Source of the DNA: Burkholderiaceae bacterium
GTDB lineage: Bacteria; Pseudomonadota; Gammaproteobacteria; Burkholderiales; Burkholderiaceae_C
Direction: 5' to 3'
Length of the DNA stretch: 64,000 nucleotides
Assembly (NCBI GenBank): GCA_019745555.1
Contig: JAIESX010000001.1
Location: 62,001 to 126,000, forward strand
In this document: positions 36,644-46,281 of the stretch, piece after piece
Layout of the letters: each line of letters starts with the position of its first letter
How positions within the stretch are numbered: position 1 is the stretch's first letter
Made by a program: the position numbers and the translations under genes
The notes under the pieces: model-generated
Database searches by the model: none
The model's input: the letters and a program-made list of their open reading frames with translations, nothing else
Told to the model about the DNA's origin: nothing

Positions 36644-37467
36644 AGCACCCGGTGCTCCAGGGCCGGCAGCTGCTGGCGGCACTGCCGCAGCAGACCGGCA
36701 TCGAGCTCGGCCAGCACCAGGCCCTCGCCCTCCGGATGAACGCCGACCACCCGGCCCCAGGGATCGACCACCATGCTGTGGCCCCAGGTGCGGCGCCCGT
36801 TTTCATGTCGCCCCCCCTGGGCCGCGGCCGCCACGTAAGCCAGGTTCTCGATGGCGCGCGCGCGCAGCAGCGGCTCCCAGTGCGCCTGGCCCGTGGTGTG
36901 CGTGAAGGCACTGGGCACCAGCAGCAGCTGGGCACCGGCCTGCGCATGCGCACGGTAAAGCTCGGGGAAACGCAGGTCGTAGCAGACACTCAGGCCCACG
37001 CGCCAGGTCTGGCCGTCACGCGCCAGGAGGTCGAAGACCACGGGCTGACGACCGGGGCGCAACGTACGCGCCTCGTCATAGGACTCGCGGCCGTTGTCGT
37101 AGCGGAACAGATGAATCTTGTCGTACTGGGCGACGCAATCGCCCTGGGGGGAATAGACGCGTGTGCTGTTGTAGGCGCGCCGGTCTTCGTCCACCGCGGC
37201 GCCGGCGTCGATGGGCAGCGTGCCACCCACGATCCACAGACCCAGCTCGCGCGCCGTGCGCGACAGAAAATCCTGGATCGGGCCCTGGCCCGGCGTCTCG
37301 CGGATGCGCAGCTTGGCTTCATCGCCATGGCCCAGCAGGCAGAAGTACTCGGGCAGCACGGCCAGCTCGACCCCCTGCTGCGCGGCCTGCTCCAGCAGCG
37401 CCCGCGTGCGCGCCAGGTTGGCTTCGACCGACGCCGTGGAGACCAGCTGAACGAGGGCAAGCTTCAT
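36640..37467 (-). CDS. Carbon-nitrogen hydrolase (omega-amidase/Nit-type)
   Basis: 275 residues of the nitrilase superfamily with catalytic triad E in LPEYFCLLGHGDE, K in DKIHLFRYD and C in GLSVCYDLRFPELYRAHA. The NSTRVYSPQGD region and the HLFRYDN loop fit the Nit1/Nit2-like amidase branch (deaminated glutathione amidase or omega-amidase) more than true nitrilases. It overlaps yhdP by four bases upstream and the kinase downstream, so is cotranscribed with both. The exact substrate cannot be read from sequence. Confidence 0.88.
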   Translation of the reverse strand: MKLALVQLVSTASVEANLARTRALLEQAAQQGVELAVLPEYFCLLGHGDEAKLRIRETPGQGPIQDFLSRTARELGLWIVGGTLPIDAGAAVDEDRRAYNSTRVYSPQGDCVAQYDKIHLFRYDNGRESYDEARTLRPGRQPVVFDLLARDGQTWRVGLSVCYDLRFPELYRAHAQAGAQLLLVPSAFTHTTGQAHWEPLLRARAIENLAYVAAAAQGGRHENGRRTWGHSMVVDPWGRVVGVHPEGEGLVLAELDAGLLRQCRQQLPALEHRVL

Positions 37468-40400
37468 GGCGACTGCGTCTGCGGTTCAGCCGTCGGCCGG
37501 GGGGCCTCGACCTTGTTCATCTGGGGCTCGTCCCAGGTGCCGGTGATGTGGAATTCCTGGGTCGCCGCAGCCATGGCGGGCCGGCGCAGCAGGTACTGGG
37601 CCAGGAAGGTGCCCAGACCGACCGCCGGGTTGATCCAGGTCGCTACCAGTGAGGCCGTCCCGGCATTGATCTCGGGCACGATGACCACGCGCAGGTCCTG
37701 CGTCTCGCGCGCCAGATCGGCCTGCCCGCTCATCAGCACGGCGGCGTTCACGCCCTTCATCTGCAGGTTGTTGGTCCGGGCCAGGCCTTGTTCGACCTGC
37801 ACGTCGCCACGCACGAAGTCGAAGGCAAAACCCTGGCTGAAGACGTCGCGGAAATCCAGCGTGAGCCGGCGCGGCAGGGATTGCAGGCTGAGCACGCTGA
37901 GCAGCTTGGCCAGGCCCGGATCGGCCTTGAGGAACTGGCCTTCCTCGATATTGACGTTGAAGCTGCCGCCCAGCGTCGGATAGTCCAGTCCCAGCGGTGA
38001 GCCCACCCAGCTGACCTGGCCGGCCATGCGTCCCTTGCCGGCCCGCACCACATCGGGCATGCCCAGACGGCTCAGCAGGCCACCAGCATCGGCTACATCG
38101 AGCTGGAAGTTCATCACGGTACGCCGGCGTTCGCCACGCGACGTTGCCGACGCGCGTGGCGTGGTCAGGCGACCAGCCGGCTCGCCGGCCTCCTGGTAGA
38201 CGGCCCAGTTACCGCTGGCCGTGAACTCGGCTTCGGGCATCTTGATGTGCAGGCGGCTGAGCCGCCACTCCCGCGCGCCGGCGTCGCGCCGCGCCAGACC
38301 GCGGTTGACCGCCTCGATCTCGACGCGTCCCAGGTTCTTGCCACGCAGCTCGAACTGCTGGATGGCCACGTCCAGCGCCGGGATGCCGACAGGCTGCTCG
38401 TCGAGCACGTTCTCCATGCCGCGTGCGTTCTCCTGGCCCAGCACCAGCCGCGCCAGGCGGGCATAGACGCTGCCCGCGCCCGCCTGTGCCGGCATACGGT
38501 ACTCGGCATAGCCGCTGAGTTCGCGCGCGTCGAGGTTGGCACGCCAGACCCGCCCTTCGCGCGTGCCGCCCGCGATGAACTGGCGCAGGGTCTGCCCGCC
38601 CACCTGCAGGGTCTGGCCCTGCACGATCACGCTGGTCGGCAGATAGTCCTGCAGGGCGACAGGCACCACGACGCCACCGGTGGCCGGCTCGGCCGGTGTG
38701 GCCATGGCCTGGCGCCAGGCATCCAGATCCAGGGCGTCGAACTGTACCTGGGCCACCACCCCCTCGTCGGGCAAGGGCACGCTCTCGCCGGCCGCGAGGC
38801 CCACGCCGATGGCACCACGCAGCACACGCACCGCACCGTCCCCATGCTCACGCACATAGCGCACCGAGGCCAGTCGCCCCAGATCAAAACGCAGCAGATC
38901 CTGGCGCCGCGCCGGGGTCGCCGCCTCGACACGGACGCCTTCAGCAGCGATGAGCGCGGCCTGCAGGCGCAAGGGCAGCACGGCCTCGGCCGGCTTGGAC
39001 AGGGGCGCAGGCAGATCGAGCGCCAGGCCCTGCAGGCTGGAGTTGAACTGGAATTCAGGCACGCCCTGGCGCAGACCGAACTCCGCGGTGTAGCCCGTGC
39101 TGCCGCTCATGCGCCGGGCCAGGGCGGCCGCCGACCCGAGCTGGCTTTCCTGGCGCAGGCCCTGGGCCGTGAGCGTGCCCTGCACCCGCAGGCGGGGCAC
39201 TCCCCCTGCTTCGGCGCCGGGCAGGGCGATGGTGCCGCCCTCGGCACGCACGTCTCCCCCCAGCAGGCGTCCCTGCACGCCGGCCAGCGCAAAACCCTGC
39301 TCGCTGAAATACACGGTGCCGCGCGCCCGGGTGAGCCGCGGCAACCGGGGCGCGAGCAACAGCTCGTTGCCGGCAAGCTTGACCTGGCCGCGCACAGCCG
39401 AGCGTTCCAGATCCTGCAGGGGCAGATCCAGCCCCAGCTGGACCTCGGCGTTGCCCGTGGCGCGTGCCTGTCGCAAGACCCCGCCGATCATGACGTCGAG
39501 CGGCGAGGCGCGCACCAGGCCGGTCAGCAGCTCATCGAGCGGGCCGCCCAGCTGCAGATCGGTCTGCACGCGCGCGCCCTGCGTCATGTCGGGAATGCGG
39601 GCTTCGCCCTTGACGATGCGCAGCTGCGGCACACCGTCCACGCGCGCGCCGATATTGCGCAGCTGCAGGCTGCTGCGGTCGATCTGCAGATCGGCGCGCA
39701 ACTCGTTCAGAGCCGGCCAGGCCGGCTGCCCCGCCGGCTGGAGGCTGGCGGGTACATAGACGAAGCGCGTGTCCTGCACCTGGGCGGTGATGCGGAACTC
39801 CCCCTGACCGGACTGGTGAAAGGGAAAGTCGTGCAGATCGCCCTTGACCTTGAAGCGCGCACCACTCGCCCGCCCCTGGGGCAGGGCCTCGCGCAGATAG
39901 CTGCGCACCTCGGCCGGGATGGCCTGGGGCAGGTAACGGTGCAGGGCCACAAGTTCGGCCCGGCTGAAGCTGCCCTGCAGATCCAGCTCGCCGGGCAGGC
40001 GACGCGCGCCGGTGCCCGTCTGCCAGGTGAGCTGGAATTCACCCTGGGCCTGGGCATTGGCAAAGCGGGCGTTGCTGATCTGCAGCCTGGTCTGACCACC
40101 CTGGCGACGCCACTGCAACTCGGCGGCCAGCTGGTCCAGTTCGACGCGCGGCTGCTCGAAGACACCCGGCAGCTCCAGATGGCCCTGCTGGACCTGCACG
40201 CTGGCCCGCCCGCCATCCTGATTCAGGTCGAAGTCCAGGGTCAGGCCACGCACGCCGGGCGATCCGATCTCGCCGGCCGGCGCCGCATCCTCTGCCAGCG
40301 GCTGCAGCTGCGGATGCGAGGCCACGTCCAGCTTGCTCAGCCGGCCACGGGCATCGAAGACCCGGGAGGCCTCCCAGGCACCCTGCCAGCGTGCCTGCAG

Positions 40401-41612
40401 CTGCTCGACCTGGCCCTGGGGGGCGTAGATCTGCAGGGCGCGGTGCAGGCGCGGGCCCAGCGGCAAACGCTGCCCCAGCGCCGCCAGCGCGGCCAGATCG
40501 ACCCCACTGACACGCAACTCGCCGCGCGCACTGTCGGCCGACGCCGAGGGCTGGGCATGGCTCAGACGCATATCGCCCCCACGCCAGCGCAGGCCGTCGC
40601 GGGTGTCGAAGCGCAGACCCTGGGTCGAGAGCTCGTAGCCCCCCTCCAGCGCCTTCAATCCCACACGGGCCGCGAGGCGATCAAGCTCCAGCACCGGCAA
40701 CTCCGGGCCCAGGCGCAGATCCAGCTGCGTCAGCGCCACATCGGCCGTGACAGCACTGACACGCCCCTGGTCCACGTCGACCCAGGCCCGCAGCGCGCCG
40801 CTGCCGCCGGCCATTTCCAGCTGCAGCTGCGGGGGCAAAGGCACATGCCGCCGCAGTTCAGAGATGTCCACCCGCTCGAACACCGCATAGAACTGGCCCT
40901 GCCAGCGCTGCCACTCGCCGGCGTCAGCGAAGAACAGCGGCTCGCGAAAGCTGCCGCGCAGGCTCAGCCGGTCGCCCAGCGCCTCGGGCGGTATGGCATC
41001 GAGCCGCAACTCATGCAGATGACCGGTGTTGTGCAAACGCAGGTCGACCTGCTGCAACTCCACAGGTGGCGCGTTGCGCAGCTCGTCATGCCAGCGCACG
41101 CGCCCGTCGGTGACCAGCCACTCGGTCTGGGTAAAGACCCAGTTGCTCATGCGGCCATCGCCGCCCTGCCCGGGATCGATCTCGATGCCGGCCACATAAA
41201 ACCGCCCCTCGGCGCTGCGTCGTACGTCCAGCTCGGGACGCTCGATGGCCAGCTGCTCGAAACCCAGATTCCACAGCGAGCGCGGCGACACGGTGGCCCG
41301 CACGCGCGGCAGGTACAGGGCCGGCTCGCCTCCACGGTCGAACAGCAGGACCTCCTGGAGCTCGAAACTGGGCAGCAGGCGATGGTCGTGCGCCACGATG
41401 GCGCCGATGCGCAGGGGCAAGCCCAGCGCCTGGCTGGCCCGGGTTTCCAGCAGCGGGCGCAGCTCGTCGATTCGGGGCACAATGAACAGGTGCAACGTCG
41501 CCCAGGCGCCGCCGAACACCAGCCAGGCCAGCACGATCAGCCACAGCAGGGCGCGCGTCGTGAGCGTCAGCGCTTTGAGCGGCAGGGACGGGCGGCGCGG
41601 CAGGACATTCAT
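37464..41612 (-). CDS. yhdP: YhdP-family AsmA-like envelope protein
   Basis: 1382 residues. One N-terminal membrane helix (LLWLIVLAWLVFGGAWATLHLF) is followed by a very long beta-rich periplasmic region with repeated short strands, ending in a conserved AsmA-like C-terminal domain (GMPDVVRAGKGRMAGQVSWVG, FNVNIEEGQFLKADPG, QSLPRRLTLDFRDVFSQGFA). This is the TIGR02099/YhdP family of bridge-like proteins that move phospholipids from the inner to the outer membrane. Start at ATG 41612 places the helix at the N-terminus. It heads the yhdP-amidase-kinase-regulator operon and is divergent from glnE by 28 bases. Confidence 0.9.
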   Translation of the reverse strand: MNVLPRRPSLPLKALTLTTRALLWLIVLAWLVFGGAWATLHLFIVPRIDELRPLLETRASQALGLPLRIGAIVAHDHRLLPSFELQEVLLFDRGGEPALYLPRVRATVSPRSLWNLGFEQLAIERPELDVRRSAEGRFYVAGIEIDPGQGGDGRMSNWVFTQTEWLVTDGRVRWHDELRNAPPVELQQVDLRLHNTGHLHELRLDAIPPEALGDRLSLRGSFREPLFFADAGEWQRWQGQFYAVFERVDISELRRHVPLPPQLQLEMAGGSGALRAWVDVDQGRVSAVTADVALTQLDLRLGPELPVLELDRLAARVGLKALEGGYELSTQGLRFDTRDGLRWRGGDMRLSHAQPSASADSARGELRVSGVDLAALAALGQRLPLGPRLHRALQIYAPQGQVEQLQARWQGAWEASRVFDARGRLSKLDVASHPQLQPLAEDAAPAGEIGSPGVRGLTLDFDLNQDGGRASVQVQQGHLELPGVFEQPRVELDQLAAELQWRRQGGQTRLQISNARFANAQAQGEFQLTWQTGTGARRLPGELDLQGSFSRAELVALHRYLPQAIPAEVRSYLREALPQGRASGARFKVKGDLHDFPFHQSGQGEFRITAQVQDTRFVYVPASLQPAGQPAWPALNELRADLQIDRSSLQLRNIGARVDGVPQLRIVKGEARIPDMTQGARVQTDLQLGGPLDELLTGLVRASPLDVMIGGVLRQARATGNAEVQLGLDLPLQDLERSAVRGQVKLAGNELLLAPRLPRLTRARGTVYFSEQGFALAGVQGRLLGGDVRAEGGTIALPGAEAGGVPRLRVQGTLTAQGLRQESQLGSAAALARRMSGSTGYTAEFGLRQGVPEFQFNSSLQGLALDLPAPLSKPAEAVLPLRLQAALIAAEGVRVEAATPARRQDLLRFDLGRLASVRYVREHGDGAVRVLRGAIGVGLAAGESVPLPDEGVVAQVQFDALDLDAWRQAMATPAEPATGGVVVPVALQDYLPTSVIVQGQTLQVGGQTLRQFIAGGTREGRVWRANLDARELSGYAEYRMPAQAGAGSVYARLARLVLGQENARGMENVLDEQPVGIPALDVAIQQFELRGKNLGRVEIEAVNRGLARRDAGAREWRLSRLHIKMPEAEFTASGNWAVYQEAGEPAGRLTTPRASATSRGERRRTVMNFQLDVADAGGLLSRLGMPDVVRAGKGRMAGQVSWVGSPLGLDYPTLGGSFNVNIEEGQFLKADPGLAKLLSVLSLQSLPRRLTLDFRDVFSQGFAFDFVRGDVQVEQGLARTNNLQMKGVNAAVLMSGQADLARETQDLRVVIVPEINAGTASLVATWINPAVGLGTFLAQYLLRRPAMAAATQEFHITGTWDEPQMNKVEAPRPTAEPQTQSP

Positions 41613-41640
41613 TTGGCAGATCGATAACGCGACAGGAATT

Positions 41641-44406
41641 ATGACCCGCAACGATGCGTCGGGCCCGCTGCAGGGTCTGGCCAGCGCACCGGCGACAGGC
41701 GCCGCCGGTGCCGACCACTCCCGCTTTGTACAACGCGTGCGCCGCCGCCACGCCGACCTGCTGCCCCGGCTCGCACCAGGCCGCCCGGACGTGCAGGCGA
41801 TGCAGCAGCTTTACGAGCACCTGCGTGGTACGGGCCTGGACTGCGGCGCGGCGCTGCGCGTGCTGCGCCAGCTCGTGATGGAGCGGCTGGTGGTACTCGA
41901 CGTCGAACGGCAGGCCTCCCTGCAGGACGTCACCGCCACGATGACCGAACTGGCCGAATTCGCCCTCGATACCGCCTGCTCCGAAGTCACACGCAGCCTG
42001 GATGAAGGCCACGGCATGCCGCGCACCGCGCAAGGACAGCGCGCGCTGTTCTGGGTGGTCGGCATGGGCAAGCTCGGCGCACGCGAACTCAATGTGTCCA
42101 GCGACATCGACCTGATCTACGTCTACGACCAGGACGGCGAAACCGCGGGCAATGCCGAAGGCCGCAACCGCATCTCCAACCACGAGTACTTCGCCAAGGC
42201 CGTACGCGCCATCTACAACCTGCTGGGGGACACCACCGAACACGGTTTCGTCTTCCGCGTCGATCTGGCGCTGCGGCCCAATGGCAATTCCGGCCCCCCG
42301 GCCGTCTCGCTGGGTGCGCTGGAAGAGTACTTCCATGTGCAAGGCCGCGAATGGGAGCGATTCGCCTGGCTCAAGAGCCGCATCGTCGCGCCGCGGGCCC
42401 AGCTGCAGGACGGCTCGGTCATGGCGCTGCGCAGCTTGGTCGTGCCCTTCGTATTCCGCCGCTATCTGGACTACAACGTCTTCGATTCACTGCGCGTGCT
42501 GCACCGCCAGATCCGCGACCATGCCGCCAAGCGCAGCGCCGGCCACCCGGAGCGCAGCAACGACGTCAAGCTTTCGCGCGGCGGCATCCGCGAGATCGAA
42601 TTCACGGTGCAGCTGCTGCAGGTGGTGCGAGGCGGCCAGTTCCCCGAGCTGCGCACCCGCCCCACCCTGGACGCGCTGACCCGCCTGGTCAAGGCCGGGC
42701 TCATGCCCGAGCCCACGGCCCAGGCGCTGGCCCAGGCCTACGAGTTCCTGCGCCGGGTGGAGCACCGCATTCAGTACCTGGATGACCAGCAGACCCATGT
42801 GCTGCCCACCCGCGACGAGGACCTGGACTGGATCGCGCGCAGCCTGGGCTACCCCGACGTCTGCCGCTTCCTGACCCAGCTCGACGCGCACCGCGAAGTC
42901 GTGGCACAGGAATTCGACATCCTGCTCGGCGGCGCAGGCCACAAGGAGTGCAAGGGCTGCGGCAACGGCAAGAACGGTGGTACCGCAGCCGCGATGCCGG
43001 ATTTCGATGCGGTGCTGGCTCAGCTGCCGTCGCAGTTCCGTCAACGCGTCGAAGCCCTGCGTACCCATCCGCGCGTGCAGGCCCTGCGCGAGGAGTCGCG
43101 CGCGCGCCTGGTCCGCCTAGTGGCGCGCACGGCCGAATGGCTGCGCGAGGACCGCGCCAGCGAGGAAGCCGCCAGCCGCCTGATCGACTGGATGGAACCG
43201 CTGCTGCGGCGCGAGAGCTACCTGGCCATGCTGCTGGAGCGCCCCGCCGTGCACGAACGCCTGCTGCGCCTGCTGGGCGCGGCACGCTGGCCCGCGCGTT
43301 ACCTGCTGCAGCACCCGGGCGTGATCGACGAGCTCGCCAGCCGCAGCATGATGGACGAGCGCTTCGACCCGGTGGTCTTCGAGGCTGAGCTCGAGACCCG
43401 CCGCAAGGCTCTGCTGGCGTCGGGCGACGGCGACGAGGAGGCCCTGCTCAATCTGCTGCGCCGCGCCCACCACGCCGAGGTCTTCCGCACCCTGGCACGC
43501 GACGCGGAAGCCGTGCTGACCGTGGAGCAGGTGGCCGACGATCTCTCGGCCCTGGCCGATGCGGTGCTGCGCGTCACCACCCGCTGGTGCTGGGAACAGC
43601 TGCGCAAGCGGCATCGCGAGACGCCACAGTTCGCCATCATCGGCTACGGCAAGCTGGGCGGCAAGGAACTGGGCTATGGCAGCGACCTGGACATCGTCTT
43701 CGTCTACGAGGACGAGCACGAGGACGCCCCCGAGGTCTACGCGCAACTGGTGCGCAAGCTGATCAACTGGCTGACGGTCAAGACAGGCGAGGGCGACCTC
43801 TACGAAATCGATACCGCGCTGCGCCCCAACGGCAATTCGGGACTGCTGATCACCACCTTCGAGGCCTATGCTAACTACCAGGAGCGACGCGGCAGCAACA
43901 CCGCCTGGACTTGGGAGCACCAGGCCATGACGCGCGCGCGCTTCGTGCTGGGCAGCGAGGACCTGCGCCTGCGCTTCGATGCCGTGCGCGAGGCGGTGAT
44001 CCGCTCGCCGCGCGATCCGCTCGCCTTGCGCGAGGAGATCGTGGCCATGCGCGACAAGGTCCGGCTGGCCCATCCCGTCTCCGGCGATCAGTTCGACGTC
44101 AAGCACAGCCCTGGCGGCATGGTCGACGCCGAGTTCGCCGTGCAATACCTGGTGCTGTCACAGGCCGGCCAGCACCCGGCACTCGTGGCCAATACGGGCA
44201 ATATCGCGCTGCTGCGCGCGGCCGAAGCGGCCGGCCTGTTGCCGGCGGGCGTGGGCGCAGCCGCAGGCGACGCCTACCGCGAACTGCGACGCATCCAGCA
44301 CAAGGCCCGTCTGGACGAGGCGCCGACCCAGGTCGACCCCGCGCGCGTCGCAAAAGAGCGCGCGGCCGTGCTCGCTCTCTGGACGGCCGTCTTCGGCGCC
44401 GATTGA
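41641..44406 (+). CDS. glnE: Bifunctional glutamine synthetase adenylyltransferase/deadenylase
   Basis: 921 residues in two homologous nucleotidyltransferase halves: GMGKLGARELNVSSDIDLIY for adenylyl removal in the N-terminal half and GYGKLGGKELGYGSDLDIVF for adenylylation in the C-terminal half, with SRGGIREIEFTVQLLQ and SPGGMVDAEFAVQYLV following each. It controls glutamine synthetase activity by nitrogen status through PII. Between the halves a short insertion contains ECKGCGNGK with a CxxC. Start at ATG 41641; the open frame further upstream lies over yhdP. Confidence 0.96.
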   Translation: MTRNDASGPLQGLASAPATGAAGADHSRFVQRVRRRHADLLPRLAPGRPDVQAMQQLYEHLRGTGLDCGAALRVLRQLVMERLVVLDVERQASLQDVTATMTELAEFALDTACSEVTRSLDEGHGMPRTAQGQRALFWVVGMGKLGARELNVSSDIDLIYVYDQDGETAGNAEGRNRISNHEYFAKAVRAIYNLLGDTTEHGFVFRVDLALRPNGNSGPPAVSLGALEEYFHVQGREWERFAWLKSRIVAPRAQLQDGSVMALRSLVVPFVFRRYLDYNVFDSLRVLHRQIRDHAAKRSAGHPERSNDVKLSRGGIREIEFTVQLLQVVRGGQFPELRTRPTLDALTRLVKAGLMPEPTAQALAQAYEFLRRVEHRIQYLDDQQTHVLPTRDEDLDWIARSLGYPDVCRFLTQLDAHREVVAQEFDILLGGAGHKECKGCGNGKNGGTAAAMPDFDAVLAQLPSQFRQRVEALRTHPRVQALREESRARLVRLVARTAEWLREDRASEEAASRLIDWMEPLLRRESYLAMLLERPAVHERLLRLLGAARWPARYLLQHPGVIDELASRSMMDERFDPVVFEAELETRRKALLASGDGDEEALLNLLRRAHHAEVFRTLARDAEAVLTVEQVADDLSALADAVLRVTTRWCWEQLRKRHRETPQFAIIGYGKLGGKELGYGSDLDIVFVYEDEHEDAPEVYAQLVRKLINWLTVKTGEGDLYEIDTALRPNGNSGLLITTFEAYANYQERRGSNTAWTWEHQAMTRARFVLGSEDLRLRFDAVREAVIRSPRDPLALREEIVAMRDKVRLAHPVSGDQFDVKHSPGGMVDAEFAVQYLVLSQAGQHPALVANTGNIALLRAAEAAGLLPAGVGAAAGDAYRELRRIQHKARLDEAPTQVDPARVAKERAAVLALWTAVFGAD

Positions 44407-44422
44407 GACCGGGCGAGGGCCC

Positions 44423-44926
44423 TCAGGCGCTGCCGCGGATCTTGCGCACCAGCGCCGTCGTCGAATAGCCGTCCACAAAAGGCAGGGCCAGCGCCCGCCC
44501 GCCCCAGGACTCGACCAGGGCGGTCTCGGGCAGCTTGCGCATGTCGTAGTCGCCGCCCTTGACCAGGATGTCCGGCCGCACCTCGGCAATCAGGGCTTGC
44601 GGTGTGTCCTCGTCGAACCAGGTGACCAGGTCCACCGCGCCCAGGGCGGCCATCAGGGCTGCGCGGTCCTGTTCATTGTTCAGCGGGCGGTCCGGCCCCT
44701 TGCCCAGGCGGCGCGCCGAGGCATCGCTGTTGAGCGCCACCAGCAGGCTGGCGCCGAGTTCGCGTGCCTGGGCCAGGTAGATGGCATGGCCGCGGTGCAT
44801 CACGTCGAAGACGCCGTTGGTGAAGACCAGGGGCCGGGGCAGGGCCGCCAGACGTGCAGGCAGATCGGCCCGCGAACAGAGCTTGTCCAGAAAAGCGGGC
44901 AGGGGCGGGTGGTCAGGAGCGGGCAT
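44423..44926 (-). CDS. rfaE2: D-glycero-beta-D-manno-heptose 1-phosphate adenylyltransferase
   Basis: 167 residues of the cytidylyltransferase-like fold with LVFTNGVFDVMHRGHAIYL (the GxFDxxHxGH-type nucleotide motif), VALNSDASARRLGKG, RPLNNEQDRA and ILVKGGDYD. It activates heptose-phosphate for ADP-heptose and so for lipopolysaccharide core, here as a stand-alone enzyme equivalent to the C-terminal half of HldE. Convergent with glnE, 16 bases between their ends. Confidence 0.93.
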   Translation of the reverse strand: MPAPDHPPLPAFLDKLCSRADLPARLAALPRPLVFTNGVFDVMHRGHAIYLAQARELGASLLVALNSDASARRLGKGPDRPLNNEQDRAALMAALGAVDLVTWFDEDTPQALIAEVRPDILVKGGDYDMRKLPETALVESWGGRALALPFVDGYSTTALVRKIRGSA

Positions 44927-45044
44927 GACCGCATCCTAGCAGCGGCGGCGCACCAGACCACCCGCAATCGCGGGAAACGGCCGCGCTTTACCCCCCAATC
45001 CCGCCCCCTGCCAGGCGGTGCGCAGGGGCATAATGGCCCCGCCC

Positions 45045-46274
45045 ATGACGACCAAGCTCGTATCCGTCAGCATCGACTCGATCCGCATCGGTGACCCTCT
45101 GCCTTTTGCGCTGATGGACGCCGAGGGCACGCTGCTGGCCGCCAAGGGCTATGTGATCAGCTCGCGCGCCGAACTCCAGGGTCTGCTGGGGCGTGGCATC
45201 TCCCTCTACATCGATGCCGCCGACTCCGAAGCCCATCACCGCGCCTACGTCGGCATGCTGCACGACATGGTGCGCAAGGACACGACGCTGGGGGAGATTG
45301 CCGGGGCCCACATCTCCCGGGTCGACTTTGACGCCAGCCGCTTCGACGCCGATGTGGCCGTCGGTCCTGCCGACTGGCTGGATTACCAGGTGCAGGCCAA
45401 CAGCATCCTGCGCGACAGCAGCGCCCCCATGTTTCTGGCCCGCCTGATCCGGCTGCAGAAGCAGCTGCGCCAGCACGCCATGAGCAACCCCGACGGCGCG
45501 CTGTTCGCGTTGTTCCATCTCTCGGCCAGTGAGATCCGCATGTACAGCGCCACCCACGCCATGCTGGTGAGCGTGATGTGCGGCCTGGCCGCGCGCGAGG
45601 TGCTGGCCTGGCCCACCGAGCAGGAACAGCTGCTGTGCCTGGCGGCGCTCACCATGAACCTGGGCATGACCGATCTGCAGGACAAGCTGGCCCAACAACT
45701 CACGCCGGTCTCGCCCGAACAGCGCCAGCAGATCGACCAGCATGCCCTGCGTTCGGTCGAATTGCTGCAGCGTGCGGGGGTGCGGGACACGGACTGGCTC
45801 GAGGCCGTGACGCACCACCACACCGTGGCACCCGGTCCGCTGGCACCGCGCTCGCCCGGCATGCGCATGGCACGCCTGATCCAGCGTGCCGACATGTTCG
45901 GCGCCCGGCTGGCGCCACGCGCCTCGCGCGTGCCCACCGCACCGGCCGCCGCCATGCAGGCCAGCTATTTCGACGAGAACCGCCAGGTCGACGAGGCCGG
46001 GGCCGCGCTGATCAAGGCCGTGGGGATCTATTCCCCCGGCTCCTTCGTCAAGCTCAACACGGATGAGGTGGCGGCTGTGATCCGGCGCGGCGCCAACACC
46101 ACCACGCCCAAGGTGGCAGTGCTGATCAACCGTGAAGGCATGCCGGTGGCCGAGCCGGTGATCCGTGACACGGCGCTGCGCGACTACCGCATCGTGGCCA
46201 GCGTGCCGCACCGCGAGGTCAAGGTGCGGGTCAATCTGCAGCGGATGCTGGCGCTGACCGCGACGACGGTGTGA
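45045..46274 (+). CDS. HD-GYP-like protein with degenerate active site
   Basis: 409 residues. The N-terminal domain (VSVSIDSIRIGDPLPFALMD, AKGYVISSRAELQGLL, about 1-115) precedes a helical HD-GYP-like domain. The family pattern aligns at YSATHAMLVSV, ALTMNLGMTDLQDKL (where HDIGK would be), DQHALRSVELLQRAG and THHHTV; but the HD pair, the K and the GYP motif are lost. A conserved C-terminal YSPGSFVKL remains. It is likely a catalytically dead cyclic-di-GMP sensor or scaffold. ATG 45045 was chosen; an in-frame ATG at 45033 has a GGGG upstream but coincides with a CATAAT -10-like element. Confidence 0.75.
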   Translation: MTTKLVSVSIDSIRIGDPLPFALMDAEGTLLAAKGYVISSRAELQGLLGRGISLYIDAADSEAHHRAYVGMLHDMVRKDTTLGEIAGAHISRVDFDASRFDADVAVGPADWLDYQVQANSILRDSSAPMFLARLIRLQKQLRQHAMSNPDGALFALFHLSASEIRMYSATHAMLVSVMCGLAAREVLAWPTEQEQLLCLAALTMNLGMTDLQDKLAQQLTPVSPEQRQQIDQHALRSVELLQRAGVRDTDWLEAVTHHHTVAPGPLAPRSPGMRMARLIQRADMFGARLAPRASRVPTAPAAAMQASYFDENRQVDEAGAALIKAVGIYSPGSFVKLNTDEVAAVIRRGANTTTPKVAVLINREGMPVAEPVIRDTALRDYRIVASVPHREVKVRVNLQRMLALTATTV

Positions 46275-46281
46275 GGCCGAC

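Noticed and set aside
38247-41627. Plus-strand open frame of more than 1100 codons over yhdP
   Set aside because: It is antisense to a clear YhdP-family protein and its translation is His/Gln/Leu-rich without domains, a normal effect of high GC content.
45033-45044. ATG 45033 as the start of the HD-GYP-like gene
   Set aside because: It has a GGGG nearby but overlaps a CATAAT -10-like hexamer of the kind seen just before other starts in this window; both remain possible.
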